From the NCBI RefSeq assembly GCF_007744675.1, contig NZ_CP036269.1:3513546-3577545 (forward strand): 64,000 bases of DNA, in the 5' to 3' direction. The first letter of the stretch is position 1. Each line of letters starts with the position of its first letter. This stretch comes from Gimesia alba (GTDB lineage: Bacteria; Planctomycetota; Planctomycetia; Planctomycetales; Planctomycetaceae). The notes below the pieces were generated by a model. It was given only the letters and a program-made list of their open reading frames with translations, was not told the DNA's origin and did not search any database. Positions 1 through 9,913 of the stretch are shown one piece after another. The position numbers and the translations under genes were made by a program.

Positions 1-1641
1 GGCGTAGGCAAAACCTCGATGGCCCGCATTCTGGCGAAAGCTTTAAACTGCCCGAATTCCCAGGATGGAATTCCCTGTGGCGAGTGTGAAGTCTGCCAGA
101 ATATCTCGGTAGGCAGCGATGTGGATGTACTGGAAATCGATGGTGCCTCTAACCGCGGGATCGATGATATTCGTTCGTTGAGAGCGAATGTGAATGTGCG
201 GTCGATGCGATCAAAGTATAAGATTTATATCATCGACGAAGTGCATATGTTGACCAAAGAGGCGTTCAATGCCCTGTTAAAGACGCTGGAAGAACCGCCT
301 CCGAATGTGAAGTTTATCTTCTGTACCACCGAGCCGAATAAGCTGCCTGATACGATTTTATCCCGCTGCCAGCGCTTTGATTTTGGCTATATTGAAGAGA
401 ACAGTATCTGCGATCGGCTGAAGCAGATTGCCGAAGCCGAGCAAGTCAGTGTGGCCGACGATGCGATTCAGCTTGTCGCCCGCCGTGCCGGCGGTTCCAT
501 GCGGGACAGTCAGTCAATTTTTGATCAACTGCTCTCATTTGGTGAATCGCATCTGACGGCAGAAAGTGTGCATCGGATCTTGGGAACCGCCAGTGATGAG
601 CGGCTGATTGAGCTAATTGATGCCCTGATCGATCGCAAACGCGATGTCGCGTTGTCGCTGTTTGATGCGGCGTTGAATTCGGGAGTGCAGCTCAACGAAT
701 TCGTCGATCAATTACTGAATTATTTACGCGATTTATCAGTGGTCGCTACCGGGGCGAATGAGGTTACTCTGCTGGCCATTTCCGAAATCAATCGCGCCAG
801 TTTGCAGAGACAGTCTGAGGCTTGGGGCATTCAGACATGTCTGGCAGCGTTTCAAATTCTGAATGAATCACGCAATAAGATGTTTCGCGCCAGTCATGGT
901 CGCGCGCTGGTCGAACTGGCGTTAATTCGGATTTCTCTGCTGGAAGATCTGGACCAGTTATGTGCCTTTATTTCTTCTGCCGGAAAGCTGCCTGCTGTCG
1001 CGCCTGCCTCGCGGCCTCCTCAACAACAGGCACCTCAAACAAGTCCGCCGGCGATTTCAGCGCCCCCCTCTGCTGCTCCTGCTGTTGAGACGAGTCCCGT
1101 CGCTCCCGATCAAAAAAAAATTGAAAAAAAAAATGAAAATCAATCGGTTGTAGCGTCAAATTCAATTGAAAGCCCTTCTTCTCCTCGGGAGCTGGTTCCA
1201 TTTCGTGCAGGGATGGAAAGTTTATTGTTGACACAACTTGTTGAAGATGCAGAGGATACTCTTAAGGGCTCTTTGAAGGGAGTGGAGTCAATAGCAATTT
1301 CTGGGCCGAAACAGCTGGATTTACAATTCTCCAAGAGCTATAATTTTGCGAAACAGTATTGTGAGCGTCCCGAAATGTTATCCCGACTGGAACGCTCACT
1401 GGAGAATGTGACGGGGGAGCGGATTAAAATCCGTCTGACGGTGAAAGAGCCCGCAACTTCGTCCGACAATTCAGAAGAGAAACCAAGCAAGCCTTCGATG
1501 GCACAAAAACGAGCTGAGCAACGCGATTTAGCGCCCGAATCAGACGTTTTTTTGCAGGAAGCACTTTCGGTATTTAATGCTCAGAGCGTGCGAGTCGAGG
1601 TTTTGAAAATGCAAACAGAAGATAAAAAAGAGGAATCGTGA
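1..1641 (+). CDS. dnaX: DNA polymerase III subunit gamma/tau, 5' end missing
   Basis: Clamp-loader ATPase subunit of the replicative polymerase. The window opens inside the gene: the first codons read GVGKTSMARILAKAL, the Walker A loop, so only the N-terminal ~40 residues are missing. A four-Cys zinc module follows (CPNSQDGIPCGECEVC), then the Walker B box IIDEVHMLT and the SRCQRF sensor/arginine-finger motif, then the lid and domain III helices. From about residue 330 the chain becomes a Pro/Ala/Gln-rich linker and ends in a tau-like C-terminal domain. The gene overlaps the ybaB start region by a few bases, giving the common dnaX-ybaB-recR order. No obvious A-rich slippery site for making a short gamma form was established, although a run of nine A lies at about 1112-1120 in the linker. 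Confidence 0.96.
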   Translation, partial: GVGKTSMARILAKALNCPNSQDGIPCGECEVCQNISVGSDVDVLEIDGASNRGIDDIRSLRANVNVRSMRSKYKIYIIDEVHMLTKEAFNALLKTLEEPPPNVKFIFCTTEPNKLPDTILSRCQRFDFGYIEENSICDRLKQIAEAEQVSVADDAIQLVARRAGGSMRDSQSIFDQLLSFGESHLTAESVHRILGTASDERLIELIDALIDRKRDVALSLFDAALNSGVQLNEFVDQLLNYLRDLSVVATGANEVTLLAISEINRASLQRQSEAWGIQTCLAAFQILNESRNKMFRASHGRALVELALIRISLLEDLDQLCAFISSAGKLPAVAPASRPPQQQAPQTSPPAISAPPSAAPAVETSPVAPDQKKIEKKNENQSVVASNSIESPSSPRELVPFRAGMESLLLTQLVEDAEDTLKGSLKGVESIAISGPKQLDLQFSKSYNFAKQYCERPEMLSRLERSLENVTGERIKIRLTVKEPATSSDNSEEKPSKPSMAQKRAEQRDLAPESDVFLQEALSVFNAQSVRVEVLKMQTEDKKEES

Positions 1642-1643
1642 CC

Positions 1644-1997
1644 ATGTTCAAAGGACTGGGAAATATTGCCGGCATGATGAAACAGTTTTCAGAAATGCAG
1701 GGCAAAATGCAGGAAATGCAGGACAAACTGGGGCAGCTTCGTTTTGAAGGTTCTGCCGGTGGTGGGATGGTCAATGTAGAAGCGAACGGCCAGCAGAAAA
1801 TATTGGGTTGTAAGATCGATCAAACTCTGTTCGATAGTGGTGATAAGGAGATGATAGAAGATCTGCTGATTGCTGCGACGAATCAGGCTTTGGATAAAGC
1901 TCGTGAAGGTGCTGCTGAAGAGATGGCACAAATCACGGGGGGAATGAATATTCCGGGACTGGAAGAAGCATTGTCAAAATTCAATCCGAATGCTTAG
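1644..1997 (+). CDS. ybaB: YbaB/EbfC family nucleoid-associated protein
   Basis: Small DNA-binding protein of about 117 residues, the usual length for the family. It has the N-terminal Met- and Gln-rich helix (MMKQFSEMQGKMQEMQDKL), the central GSAGGGMVNVEANG sheet segment and the C-terminal helix pair. These proteins form dimers that coat DNA, and the gene normally sits between dnaX and recR, as here. The ATG at 1644 is preferred over the GTG at 1638 because GAGGAA at 1630-1635 is well spaced from it. The start lies 2 bp after the dnaX stop codon, so the two genes are probably co-transcribed and translationally coupled. Confidence 0.93.
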   Translation: MFKGLGNIAGMMKQFSEMQGKMQEMQDKLGQLRFEGSAGGGMVNVEANGQQKILGCKIDQTLFDSGDKEMIEDLLIAATNQALDKAREGAAEEMAQITGGMNIPGLEEALSKFNPNA

Positions 1998-2079
1998 CGC
2001 GTTACTTTCCTGTTTCAAGCTTTCAGACCTACCTGCTGCTACGGGTCTGGCGTTCTTCAGTTTTTAAAGAGTCAATGTT

Positions 2080-2706
2080 ATGTCGTCACGTGGAAGAGAG
2101 AGCCAGTCTCATCCTTATGGTTCCAGTGTGGGGCAACTGATTGATCAGTTTGCTACGCTTCCCGGTATCGGTCGTAAATCAGCCGAGCGTCTTGCGCATT
2201 ATATTTTGTCGGTCCCGGAGCCCAAAGCACGTCTACTGGCTGATGCCATTCTGGCGGTCAAGCAGTCAGTGCGTCCCTGTTCGGTTTGTTACAATCTTAC
2301 GGAAAATGAAGTCTGTAGTATCTGCTCAGATTCCCGGCGTGATAAAAAGCTGGTGTGCGTGGTGGAGCAACCTCGCGATGTGGTTTCACTGGAAGCAACC
2401 AGTTCCTTTCAAGGCGTTTATCATGTTTTGCAAGGTCGGATCTCTCCCCTGGAAGGGGTTGGTCCAGAGAATCTGACGATTGACGCGCTGGTCCGCCGTG
2501 TGAGGCAAGAGGGTGTCACCGAAATTATCATGGCAACGAATCCGACGCTCGAAGGGGATGGAACGGCCTTGTATATTTCTAACCTGCTGGAAAATGAAAA
2601 TGTCGAAATAACCAGACTGGCCCGGGGAATCGCCTCCGGAAGTGTGCTAGAGTTTGCTAATAAAGAGATGCTGTCCGATGCACTACAGGGACGGCAACGT
2701 TTTTAA
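2080..2706 (+). CDS. recR: Recombination mediator RecR
   Basis: RecR works with RecF/RecO to load RecA on gapped DNA. The 208 residues match the family length. Visible in order are the helix-hairpin-helix segment ([17 protein letters not shown]), a four-Cys zinc finger ([16 protein letters not shown]) and a Toprim domain beginning with [11 protein letters not shown], with the conserved EGDGTALY-type segment near residue 165. The gene is third in the dnaX-ybaB-recR group. The 82-bp gap after ybaB shows no terminator, so an operon is likely. Confidence 0.96.
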   Translation: MSSRGRESQSHPYGSSVGQLIDQFATLPGIGRKSAERLAHYILSVPEPKARLLADAILAVKQSVRPCSVCYNLTENEVCSICSDSRRDKKLVCVVEQPRDVVSLEATSSFQGVYHVLQGRISPLEGVGPENLTIDALVRRVRQEGVTEIIMATNPTLEGDGTALYISNLLENENVEITRLARGIASGSVLEFANKEMLSDALQGRQRF

Positions 2707-2776
2707 GAGGCCTCGGTTTTCATTTGTTTTCACTTTTAATAAATACGACAACGATGAGTATGGATTCGGATAATAC

Positions 2777-4267
2777 ATGCATCTGAATATTTCCCAACAA
2801 ATGAAACTGGGCCAGCAGATGAAGCTGGCTCCCCGAATGATCCAGTCGATGGAGATTTTGCAGCTCCCTTTACAGGCGCTGGAAGAACGGATCGACCAGG
2901 AACTGGCTGAGAATGTCTGTCTGGAGCGTATTAGTGACAACGAAAATACGCCCGATACCGAATCGGAGTTGATGCGGGATCAGGCGAATGCGGAGTCCAA
3001 CAGCTCTGAACTCGATGAAAAAGAAATGGTTGCCGGCAGCGAGCAGAATAACGAGTCGGACTTTGAACGCTTGCTGGAGATGGCCGAGCAGTGGCCTGAA
3101 GACAATGTGACTTCTGCCACGAAGCCGTCTTCGAACCGCATCAGCGATGATATGGATCGCAGTAACGACGCGATTGCAAATATTTCTGAACGTCAGCAGA
3201 CTTTGAATGAATATTTGCTGGAGCAATTTCATTACTTCAACTGTCCTGCAGAAATTAAGGACTTTGGTGAGTATCTGATTCAGAATCTGGATCATAACGG
3301 CCGGTTGCAAAGTTCCTTGCCTGAGATCGTGCAGGTTTACGGCAAACACATTACTCAAGAGCAGGCTGAAGAGGCTTTGCAACTGATTCAGAAATGCGAT
3401 CCCCCGGGGGTCGGTGCCCGGGATTTGAAGGAATGCTTACTGCTCCAGTTGAAACCGGATGCACCGTTCCGGGATGTGTTGGTGACTCTGATTTCCTCGC
3501 ACTTGGAAGATCTGGGACAGAATCGGTTGCCGGTGATTCAGCGTAAAACCGGTTATTCTATTGATACGATCAAAAACGCGATGTCCTATTTGCGTTATCT
3601 GGATCCGTTTCCCGGACGTGGTTTTGAATCAGAACCGGTCTTGAAAGTGACGCCGGATGTTTTTGTCAAACTTGATGAAAACGGAAAGTATGTCGTTGAG
3701 TTGGAAAATGAATATACGCCTCCGCTGCGTATCAGTCGGCGGTATGCCCAGTTGTTACGAAACAAAACCGACGATCAGACCAAGGACTATATCAAGAAAA
3801 AAATTGATGCCGCGAAATGGTTGATCGAGGCCATTGAACAGCGTCACAGTACCTTAAAACGTGTGGCGCAGGCGATTGTCGATTTTCAGACTGATTTTCT
3901 GGATAACGGTCCCGAGCATATTGTGCCTTTGAAGATGCAGCAGATTGCTGATGTGGTCGGCGTGCACGTGACGACGGTTTCTCGAGCCGTCGATGATAAA
4001 TGGATTCAGACGCCACGAGGCTTGTACCCGCTCAAACGGTTCTTTGGAGGAGGCACGAAAACCTCTGAAGGAGAAGACGTGGCCTGGGGCATCATTCGCC
4101 TGAAGCTCAAAGAGATCATCGATGCGGAAGATAAGAATAAGCCTCTCAGCGATGATGCCCTTGTGGAAGCACTGTCCAAAGAAGGCTACAATCTGGCACG
4201 TCGAACCGTGACAAAATATCGCAAGGCAATGAATATTCCTTCCTCACGGCAACGTCGCGAATATTAA
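2777..4267 (+). CDS. rpoN: RNA polymerase sigma-54 factor
   Basis: Alternative sigma factor that recognises -24/-12 promoters and needs AAA+ activators. The N-terminal region I is Gln/Met/Leu-rich ([20 protein letters not shown]), followed by an acidic region II (about residues 50-120). The core-binding domain carries the [18 protein letters not shown] signature. The helix-turn-helix lies near [16 protein letters not shown], and the RpoN box lies near the C-terminus ([20 protein letters not shown]). The length of 496 residues is typical. The gene follows recR by 70 bp on the same strand and may share its transcript. No clear sigma-54 promoter was found in this window. Confidence 0.96.
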   Translation: MHLNISQQMKLGQQMKLAPRMIQSMEILQLPLQALEERIDQELAENVCLERISDNENTPDTESELMRDQANAESNSSELDEKEMVAGSEQNNESDFERLLEMAEQWPEDNVTSATKPSSNRISDDMDRSNDAIANISERQQTLNEYLLEQFHYFNCPAEIKDFGEYLIQNLDHNGRLQSSLPEIVQVYGKHITQEQAEEALQLIQKCDPPGVGARDLKECLLLQLKPDAPFRDVLVTLISSHLEDLGQNRLPVIQRKTGYSIDTIKNAMSYLRYLDPFPGRGFESEPVLKVTPDVFVKLDENGKYVVELENEYTPPLRISRRYAQLLRNKTDDQTKDYIKKKIDAAKWLIEAIEQRHSTLKRVAQAIVDFQTDFLDNGPEHIVPLKMQQIADVVGVHVTTVSRAVDDKWIQTPRGLYPLKRFFGGGTKTSEGEDVAWGIIRLKLKEIIDAEDKNKPLSDDALVEALSKEGYNLARRTVTKYRKAMNIPSSRQRREY

Positions 4268-4289
4268 GCCCGGTGCTCCCCTGCTCTGT

Positions 4290-5216
4290 TTAGAGCTCGT
4301 GTTTCCAGCCTGAGTCTTCCAGGGAAGTTTGAGAACCGTCGGGGTGTTGAAGAAAGGCGGTTTGTCTGCTGGTGACTTCTCCGATATGCGTCAATTTGAT
4401 CGAGAGCGGATTTTGATTGAGTAACTGTTTTCCATCTTCGGGAGAAACCGTAAACAGCAGTTCGAAGTCCTCGCCGTCAGAGAGCGCATGCTGCAGGCGA
4501 GTTTGTTTTGGCTCATCGGCTGAGATCCTGTTGCTGATCGGAATCGTAGTGGCATCCAGAATCGCACCGACGTTGGATTCGCGGAGAATGTGATTGAGAT
4601 CAGAGGCGAGACCATCGCTGATATCAATCATCGAATGGAGGGAGACTGTCTGGTTCAGGGTCGAGGCTTCATGGATACGCGGAGTAAATGAAAGATGGTG
4701 GTCCGGCAGACTGCCACCTAATTCACCCGTCACGAAGATCCAGTCGCCGGGCATGGCACCGGGACGTTTGACGGACTTGGATTGAGGGGCTGTCCCGATG
4801 ATGGCGACATTGATTACCAAAGGGCCGTCCCAACTGTTTGTGTCGCCGCCAATCAGTTGGATTTGAAATTCTTTTGCGAGATTGATGATCCCCTGCATGA
4901 CGGCCTTCGCAAATTCCGGGCCTTTTGATTTCGGCAAGGCGAGGCTGATGAGAGCCGAGTGAGGCTGTCCTGCCATCGCGGCGATATCACTTAAATTCAC
5001 AGCCAATGCTTTACGACCGGCCCGTTCAGGCGTTGCTGGTGGGAAGGTGAAGTGGGTGCCTTCCATCAGCATGTCTGTTGCAAATAACATTTCACTGTTC
5101 AGGGGTGGCTGCAGAATGGCAGTGTCGTCACCAATGCCGATGAGATTCGCTTTTGAGTTAGGGCATTGCTCACGAATCCATTGAATGAGATCAAATTCAT
5201 GAAATGAGGGGGCCAT
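4290..5216 (-). CDS. thiL: Thiamine-monophosphate kinase
   Basis: Phosphorylates thiamine monophosphate to thiamine pyrophosphate, the last step of vitamin B1 cofactor synthesis. The 308 residues fit the family. Visible features are the N-terminal GIGDDTAIL metal/ATP motif, FATDMLMEGTHF, the NLSDIAAMAG segment, GGDTNSWDGPLVINVAIIG, and the C-terminal MIDISDGLASDLNHI with SDGEDFELLF. It is convergent with rpoN, 22 bp from its stop codon, with no hairpin between them. Confidence 0.95.
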   Translation of the reverse strand: MAPSFHEFDLIQWIREQCPNSKANLIGIGDDTAILQPPLNSEMLFATDMLMEGTHFTFPPATPERAGRKALAVNLSDIAAMAGQPHSALISLALPKSKGPEFAKAVMQGIINLAKEFQIQLIGGDTNSWDGPLVINVAIIGTAPQSKSVKRPGAMPGDWIFVTGELGGSLPDHHLSFTPRIHEASTLNQTVSLHSMIDISDGLASDLNHILRESNVGAILDATTIPISNRISADEPKQTRLQHALSDGEDFELLFTVSPEDGKQLLNQNPLSIKLTHIGEVTSRQTAFLQHPDGSQTSLEDSGWKHEL

Positions 5217-5361
5217 GCGATTAGTCTCTGTATCGACAGAAATCAGGGGTGAATGTAATTACCGGAGTGTAAGATAATTAAGGGTATCATAGCAGGCAAC
5301 GCTTGTTTTTGGCGAGTCTCAGAGGTCGCTGGATTTTGTAGTCGTTCGTATAGATAGAAAG

Positions 5362-5396
5362 AGCCCGGCACACATCAAAAAGATATGTGTCGGGCT
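5362..5396 (-). terminator. Hairpin terminator downstream of the HtrA gene
   Basis: Inverted repeat AGCCCGGCACACAT / ATATGTGTCGGGCT around an A-rich loop lies about 33 bp past the stop codon of the minus-strand HtrA gene. Read on the minus strand, the stem is followed by CTTTCTATC, a weak pyrimidine tract. The stem is strong and has only two mismatches. Confidence 0.7.
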
Positions 5397-5428
5397 GATG
5401 GATCAGTTTGATAAACTGAATGATGGAT

Positions 5429-6826
5429 CTAGGGTGTGCCGGTGAGGTTCAGCGGCAGATGTCCGTAAAGGGTTTCGTTCTTACGGAGAATGTAAAACTT
5501 GAGCGGGTTAAAAGTGGGAAGTTTTGAGTTGCTCAGCACATAAGAGATGTTACTGAGATTCACTGTTTCCCAAATATGAAGCCCGACCAGAATATCGCCT
5601 CTTCGCATTCCGTTCATGGCGGCAGGGCTTTGTGGGCGAACTTCTTCAATCAGCATGCCACCCTCATAGCGTGGGTTGAGCATGTGTTTTTGAGCTTCTG
5701 TAATTTTCGTAATACGAATCCCGAGGACTTCCCAGGTCTTTTCAAGAGTCGGGTCGTTCGAGATTTCATTGTTTTGTGCTCGTACAATGGGAGCACTCAC
5801 AGGTGTTGTGCGGGCAACCGTGGTGGAGTCGGCCAGTGTGATTTGAACTGACTGAGTTTTCTCGTCGCGTCGAATCAGAAGATCAATCGTATCGCCTGGC
5901 TTGTGTCCCATGAAGGCACGTTCCAGGTCGGCACGGTCTACGACATTCACAGAACCGGCTTTCATGACGATGTCGTCTTTTTTGAGTCCTGATTTTTCTG
6001 CAGGACTGTCTTTCGCGGGGTTACCGAGCACCAGCATCTGCTTGTCACCCTGTTTGATGTCATTGGCCAAAATGCCATGGTATGTGTGATCGATTAACTC
6101 GGTGCTGATCAAGTCGGCGATGATTTTTCGTGCGTCATCAATGGGAATTGCAAAACCGATTCGTTGGGCACCGGCTCGGATCGCAACGTTGATGCCGACG
6201 ACTTCCCCGTCCAGATTCAGCAAGGGGCCGCCACTGTTACCGGGGTTGATACTGGCATCGGTCTGGATTAGATTTTTGTATGATTGCTTTTCGTTGACTT
6301 CGACATCGCGAGACAGCGAACTGATAATTCCGGAAGTCACGCTATGTTCGTATCCAAATGCGTTTCCGACTGCGATGACGGTTTCCCCCAGCATTAAATC
6401 TGATGAGGTTCCCGGCGGCATCACAGTGAGTTTCTTCGTCGGATTGATTTTGATGATCGCCAGATCTTCGCTCTGGTTCGAAGAAATGATCCGCGCGTTG
6501 TAGGTGCTGCCATCCATCATGGTCACGCGGAGTGAATCGACTCCATCAATGACATGATGATTGGTGACAATATACCCTCGGGGATCAACAATGATTCCTG
6601 TGCCCATGCCATTGACTTTTCGGCTTTTTCCGGAGCCGAATAGCGAATCTTCTGTACGTGCGGTTTTCTCACTGTGGATATTGACCACAGAAGTTTTAGC
6701 ACGTTCAATAGCGCGAACCAGGGGTGTTTTGCGTACATCGGACGCTATACTGTTCTCGCAGAATGCACCTAAGCCTGTGACAAGCATCATGGTGCACAGT
6801 GTGAGTTTATAAAAGCACTTAATCAT
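5429..6826 (-). CDS. HtrA/DegP-like periplasmic serine protease with PDZ domains
   Basis: Envelope quality-control protease. The ATG at 6826 places a signal peptide first (MIKCFYKLTLCTMMLVTGLG); a longer frame to 6907 would bury it behind 27 charged residues. The S1C catalytic triad is present: His in TNHHVIDG (about residue 92), Asp in EDLAIIKI (about 119) and Ser in NPGNSGGPL (about 197). A first PDZ domain (around DSPAEKSGLKKDDIVMKAG) and a second one (SPAAMNGMRRGDILVGL) follow. Two PDZ domains are typical of DegP/DegQ. The gene is monocistronic with its own terminator. The exact DegP/DegQ/DegS subtype cannot be set from the sequence. Confidence 0.92.
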   Translation of the reverse strand: MIKCFYKLTLCTMMLVTGLGAFCENSIASDVRKTPLVRAIERAKTSVVNIHSEKTARTEDSLFGSGKSRKVNGMGTGIIVDPRGYIVTNHHVIDGVDSLRVTMMDGSTYNARIISSNQSEDLAIIKINPTKKLTVMPPGTSSDLMLGETVIAVGNAFGYEHSVTSGIISSLSRDVEVNEKQSYKNLIQTDASINPGNSGGPLLNLDGEVVGINVAIRAGAQRIGFAIPIDDARKIIADLISTELIDHTYHGILANDIKQGDKQMLVLGNPAKDSPAEKSGLKKDDIVMKAGSVNVVDRADLERAFMGHKPGDTIDLLIRRDEKTQSVQITLADSTTVARTTPVSAPIVRAQNNEISNDPTLEKTWEVLGIRITKITEAQKHMLNPRYEGGMLIEEVRPQSPAAMNGMRRGDILVGLHIWETVNLSNISYVLSNSKLPTFNPLKFYILRKNETLYGHLPLNLTGTP

Positions 6827-7170
6827 TCGGTGGCTCAGTTCATCGAGGTGGCGGTGCGATTGCTCGCGTGTCCTAGTTCCATCTACCGACCGGAGACGAT
6901 CCATCAATGCTCCGTAGAACTGGATATCGGAATGAACTCTTTTGTGGCTTAATCATGAACGCACTCTCTGTAATAGTTTACCTAGTTGACAGGGCGTCAG
7001 AATGGGTAAAGTGTATCGATTGTGCGGCTGGATATTTCAGCAATTTAAATGTGCAAATGAAAATGTCTCATGAAATAATGTTAAGAAGAGTCTGCGAAAC
7101 CGTGATGAGTGTCAATTTTGCGTAAGTGGAGCCCTGAACTCATCCTGAGAGGGGCTACTTGAGTTGAATT
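6827..7170. other. Intergenic stretch between two minus-strand genes
   Basis: This stretch holds the upstream region of the HtrA gene. A 72-codon plus-strand frame exists at 6907-7125 but has no ribosome binding site and no recognisable composition. I see no RNA gene, repeat or convincing promoter. Confidence 0.5.
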
Positions 7171-8268
7171 TTACAGTTTCTTGAAAATCTCAAGTTTCTT
7201 TTTCAATTCATTTTTTTGATCTGTGGGTGCTTTTTGAATTGCCTGCGTGAGGGTTTTCACTGCTAAATCCATTTGCTGGTTTTCACGATAGGCCGTTGCC
7301 AGTGTATCGAGCATATTCCAGTCAGCCGACCGAGTGAGCTCGCAAGCTTGTTCAGCATGTGTCACTGCTACTTTGGGATCATGGTACTTCGTATCAGGAC
7401 AAGTGGCAAAGAGCCAGGCTAAGTCATTATGCGCTGTTGCTGAGACGGGATTGAGCTCCAGTGCTCTCTGATAGTCCTTGATGGCTGATTCGAACTGTTG
7501 CCTCTGTTCCCAGAGTGAAGCCCGATTGCTGAATACTTCGGATACGAATTTGTTGACTTTGATCGCCTGATTAAAATCCTGGAGCGACCGATCGAGTTGA
7601 TTCAGGTCGCGATACACAATTCCTCGCGCGTTCAGTGCCGAGACCATTTGGGGGTTCAGTCGAATTGCCTCGTTAAAGTCAGCGATCGCTTTCTGCGGCT
7701 GGTTGTTTTCAAAGTAAATTAAGCCTCGGATATGAAATGCGTTGGCGCTCGAGGGATTGAGCTGAATGGCCTGGTTCAGGTCTGCCAGTGCTTTCGCGTA
7801 CTCCCCTTTCAGACGCTGGATGTTTCCCCGGTTTACATAAATATGTGGGTTGTCTGTCTTGAGTTTGAGCGCTGCATCAAAATCAGAGAGAGCCTGGTCA
7901 TTTTTTTTGAGAACCAGAAAAGCGATCCCTCTCAGGTGATAGCGTTCGGCCGTCGGTTCTGTTTTCAAAGCCTCATTTAAGAACTGGATCAGTTCTTCGG
8001 GAGATCGGACATCGGTTTGTTTGATCCAGCCACCTAGTAAAGGAATCCAGAGCCACTCCTTATTGTTTTGTGTAATCAGAACGACTTCACCAGGATTGAC
8101 TTTCTGCAGCGTACCGCCACTGGTTTTGATTTCCGCATCTTTTGCTGTCACGATTTTGATGCGGGGCTGTATTTTCGGGGCTTCTGCACCAAAAGCGGAA
8201 ACTGAACAAAAAGCCATTTCGCAGATGAGTAAAACCAGCAGTGGATGAGTTTTGAATTGAGTTGGCAT
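7171..8268 (-). CDS. Secreted TPR-repeat protein with N-terminal SH3-like region
   Basis: 365 residues. A signal peptide (residues 1-28, ending near SVSAFGAEA) is followed by a short beta-rich region (about 35-90, with VNPGEVVLITQ and WLWIPLLGGWIKQ) that resembles a bacterial SH3-like or GW module. At least six tetratricopeptide repeats follow from residue 100, with recurring A-x-x-D-[FLY]-x-x-A-[IL]-x-L-[NK]-P units. TPR arrays mediate protein contacts, and the export signal puts this one in the periplasm. No catalytic domain is seen. Partners are unknown; the flanking HtrA gene is separated by a terminator. Confidence 0.8.
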   Translation of the reverse strand: MPTQFKTHPLLVLLICEMAFCSVSAFGAEAPKIQPRIKIVTAKDAEIKTSGGTLQKVNPGEVVLITQNNKEWLWIPLLGGWIKQTDVRSPEELIQFLNEALKTEPTAERYHLRGIAFLVLKKNDQALSDFDAALKLKTDNPHIYVNRGNIQRLKGEYAKALADLNQAIQLNPSSANAFHIRGLIYFENNQPQKAIADFNEAIRLNPQMVSALNARGIVYRDLNQLDRSLQDFNQAIKVNKFVSEVFSNRASLWEQRQQFESAIKDYQRALELNPVSATAHNDLAWLFATCPDTKYHDPKVAVTHAEQACELTRSADWNMLDTLATAYRENQQMDLAVKTLTQAIQKAPTDQKNELKKKLEIFKKL

Positions 8269-8458
8269 TAGACAAGATCCCGAATTGACTAACGATCAAA
8301 ATTCGTTGATTTGTTAGTTTTTCGATATAAGTGATATATTTCGTAGAATTCCTATGTTAACATGTTATCCTATAGGCTCGTACAACACTTTCCCAAACTA
8401 AAGGGAATTTGAAAACGGAAATTTTCAATTTATTCGTATCAGGAAGTTCAAAACAGCG

Positions 8459-9796
8459 ATGAGGGGGAAGAAAGTGATACAATTGATGAGAGTACTGTGT
8501 GCTGTGTTGGCCATCGTGATGGCTGGCTCCACGGTCCAGGCTGGGAAATGCAAATCTCAGCAATGTTGTGTGAGCGCGGCACCTTGTCTGAGCGGTTGTA
8601 ATCCGTGTGCGACGATGGCCTGCAAGCCCGTCTGTCAGACCGTTGAGCGAACTGTGATGGTTCCTGAAATGGTAACAGAAATGCGGAAGATCAAATGTAC
8701 CGCTTACCGAGCTGAAACCCGTCAGCGGGATATCACAATTTATGAACGCGTTCCGGAAACGCGGGAAGTCACGCAGACCTTCACCGTGATGCGTCCGGAA
8801 ACACGCACTCGCATGGAAAAATATATTGCCTGCAAGCCGGTCTGGAAGACTTCGCAGAAGACTTACACCGTCAACGTGCCTTACTATGAAACACGTACCG
8901 GAACACGTCAGGTCAAAAAAACATTCTGGAAAGACGTCACGCAGGAATACACGGTTAACGTTCCTTACACGGAAAAGCGAACCGGAACACGTCAGGTCCA
9001 GAAGGTGGTCATGAAAGATGTCGTTCAGGAATATTGTGTGAATGTTCCTTACACGGAAAAGCGTCAGGGCACACGGACTGTAATGAAATGTGTTCCTGTC
9101 AAACGCTATCGTACGGTTTGTGAAGATCAAGGCCACTGGGAAGATCGTCCGATCAAAGCGGCCTGCCCTGCTCCAGCCTGTGATAATTGCGGAAACTGTG
9201 GCGACTGCTGCCAGACGGCCTGTGCTCCTGTTTGCACTCAGCGGGTCTGGGTTCCTAAAATCGTACAGAAGAAAGTCGAATATACTTCGTACCAGCAGCA
9301 GTGCGAGCAGGTACCGTATACGTATGAAGTGCGACTGTGCAAGCCGGAAAAACGAACTCGCACTGTGAAAGTCTGCGAGACCGTTTGTGTACCTGAAAAA
9401 TACACATATGAAGTTCAGCTTTGCAAACCCGAAAAACGGACGCGTACGATGAAAGTCTGCGAAGTCAAATGCGTTCCGCAAGAGTATACCTATCAGGTTA
9501 AACTTTGTAAGCAGGAAACACGAACCTGCGATGTCAAAGTCTGCTCTTATGTCAAAGAAGAAAAAACGCGTGAAGTCAACTACACGGTTTGTGTGCCTGA
9601 GCAAAAAACGTGTACTCGCAAGATTACTGTTTGTAAGCGGGTACCCAAGGTTGTCAAGCAGAATTATACGGTTTGTGTACCTTACACCGTTGAGAAAGAA
9701 GTTCCTGTTCAGGTTTGTCGGCAGGTTGCCAGAAAAGTCCTGGTACAGGTTCCCGTCTGCTCTGCTTGTGAAACAGGCTGCTCAAAGTGTAAATAA
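8459..9796 (+). CDS. Cys-rich YTV-repeat envelope protein (planctomycete type)
   Basis: 445 residues with a signal peptide (MRVLCAVLAIVMAGSTVQAG) and a mature chain made of repeats. A first block has three units of the form Y-[TC]-V-N-V-P-Y-x-E-[TK]-R-x-G-T-R (about residues 138-230). A second block has units of the form YTYEVRLCKPEKRTRTVKVC (about 283-370), and the chain ends with YTVCVP units. Cys residues are abundant (CCVSAAPC, CDNCGNCGDC) and suggest disulphide cross-linking. YTV-repeat proteins are known from planctomycete cell walls, so a structural surface role is inferred. The GC-skewed repeat composition opens a long antisense frame, which I reject. A strong terminator follows. Confidence 0.82.
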   Translation: MRGKKVIQLMRVLCAVLAIVMAGSTVQAGKCKSQQCCVSAAPCLSGCNPCATMACKPVCQTVERTVMVPEMVTEMRKIKCTAYRAETRQRDITIYERVPETREVTQTFTVMRPETRTRMEKYIACKPVWKTSQKTYTVNVPYYETRTGTRQVKKTFWKDVTQEYTVNVPYTEKRTGTRQVQKVVMKDVVQEYCVNVPYTEKRQGTRTVMKCVPVKRYRTVCEDQGHWEDRPIKAACPAPACDNCGNCGDCCQTACAPVCTQRVWVPKIVQKKVEYTSYQQQCEQVPYTYEVRLCKPEKRTRTVKVCETVCVPEKYTYEVQLCKPEKRTRTMKVCEVKCVPQEYTYQVKLCKQETRTCDVKVCSYVKEEKTREVNYTVCVPEQKTCTRKITVCKRVPKVVKQNYTVCVPYTVEKEVPVQVCRQVARKVLVQVPVCSACETGCSKCK

Positions 9797-9840
9797 GTAA
9801 CAATGTGAAGAACGCTTCTTCGTTCTCCATAGTCAGAGAC

Positions 9841-9873
9841 AAGCCTCATACTTTCGGGTATGAGGCTTTTTTT
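9841..9873 (+). terminator. Rho-independent terminator of the YTV-protein gene
   Basis: Perfect 11-bp stem AAGCCTCATAC / GTATGAGGCTT with a short TTTCGG loop, followed directly by TTTTTAT. It lies 45 bp past the stop codon. This is the clearest intrinsic terminator in the window. Confidence 0.93.
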
Positions 9874-9913
9874 ATAAACTGACTATCAGAGGAAACTGAT
9901 TTTCGCTTTTTTA

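Noticed and set aside
6986-7012. TTGACA...TAAAGT on the plus strand as a promoter
   Set aside because: Spacing is only 15 bp and no plus-strand gene follows.
9301-9520. Repeated units in the YTV gene as a CRISPR-like array
   Set aside because: The repeats are in frame within a coding sequence and encode YTYEV peptide units; spacers are not unique. No CRISPR array was found in the window.
8357-9604. 415-codon open frame on the minus strand opposite the YTV-protein gene
   Set aside because: It exists because the repeated codons of the plus-strand gene lack reverse stops. Its translation is Phe/Arg/His-rich without a domain, and the plus strand has signal peptide, repeats and terminator.
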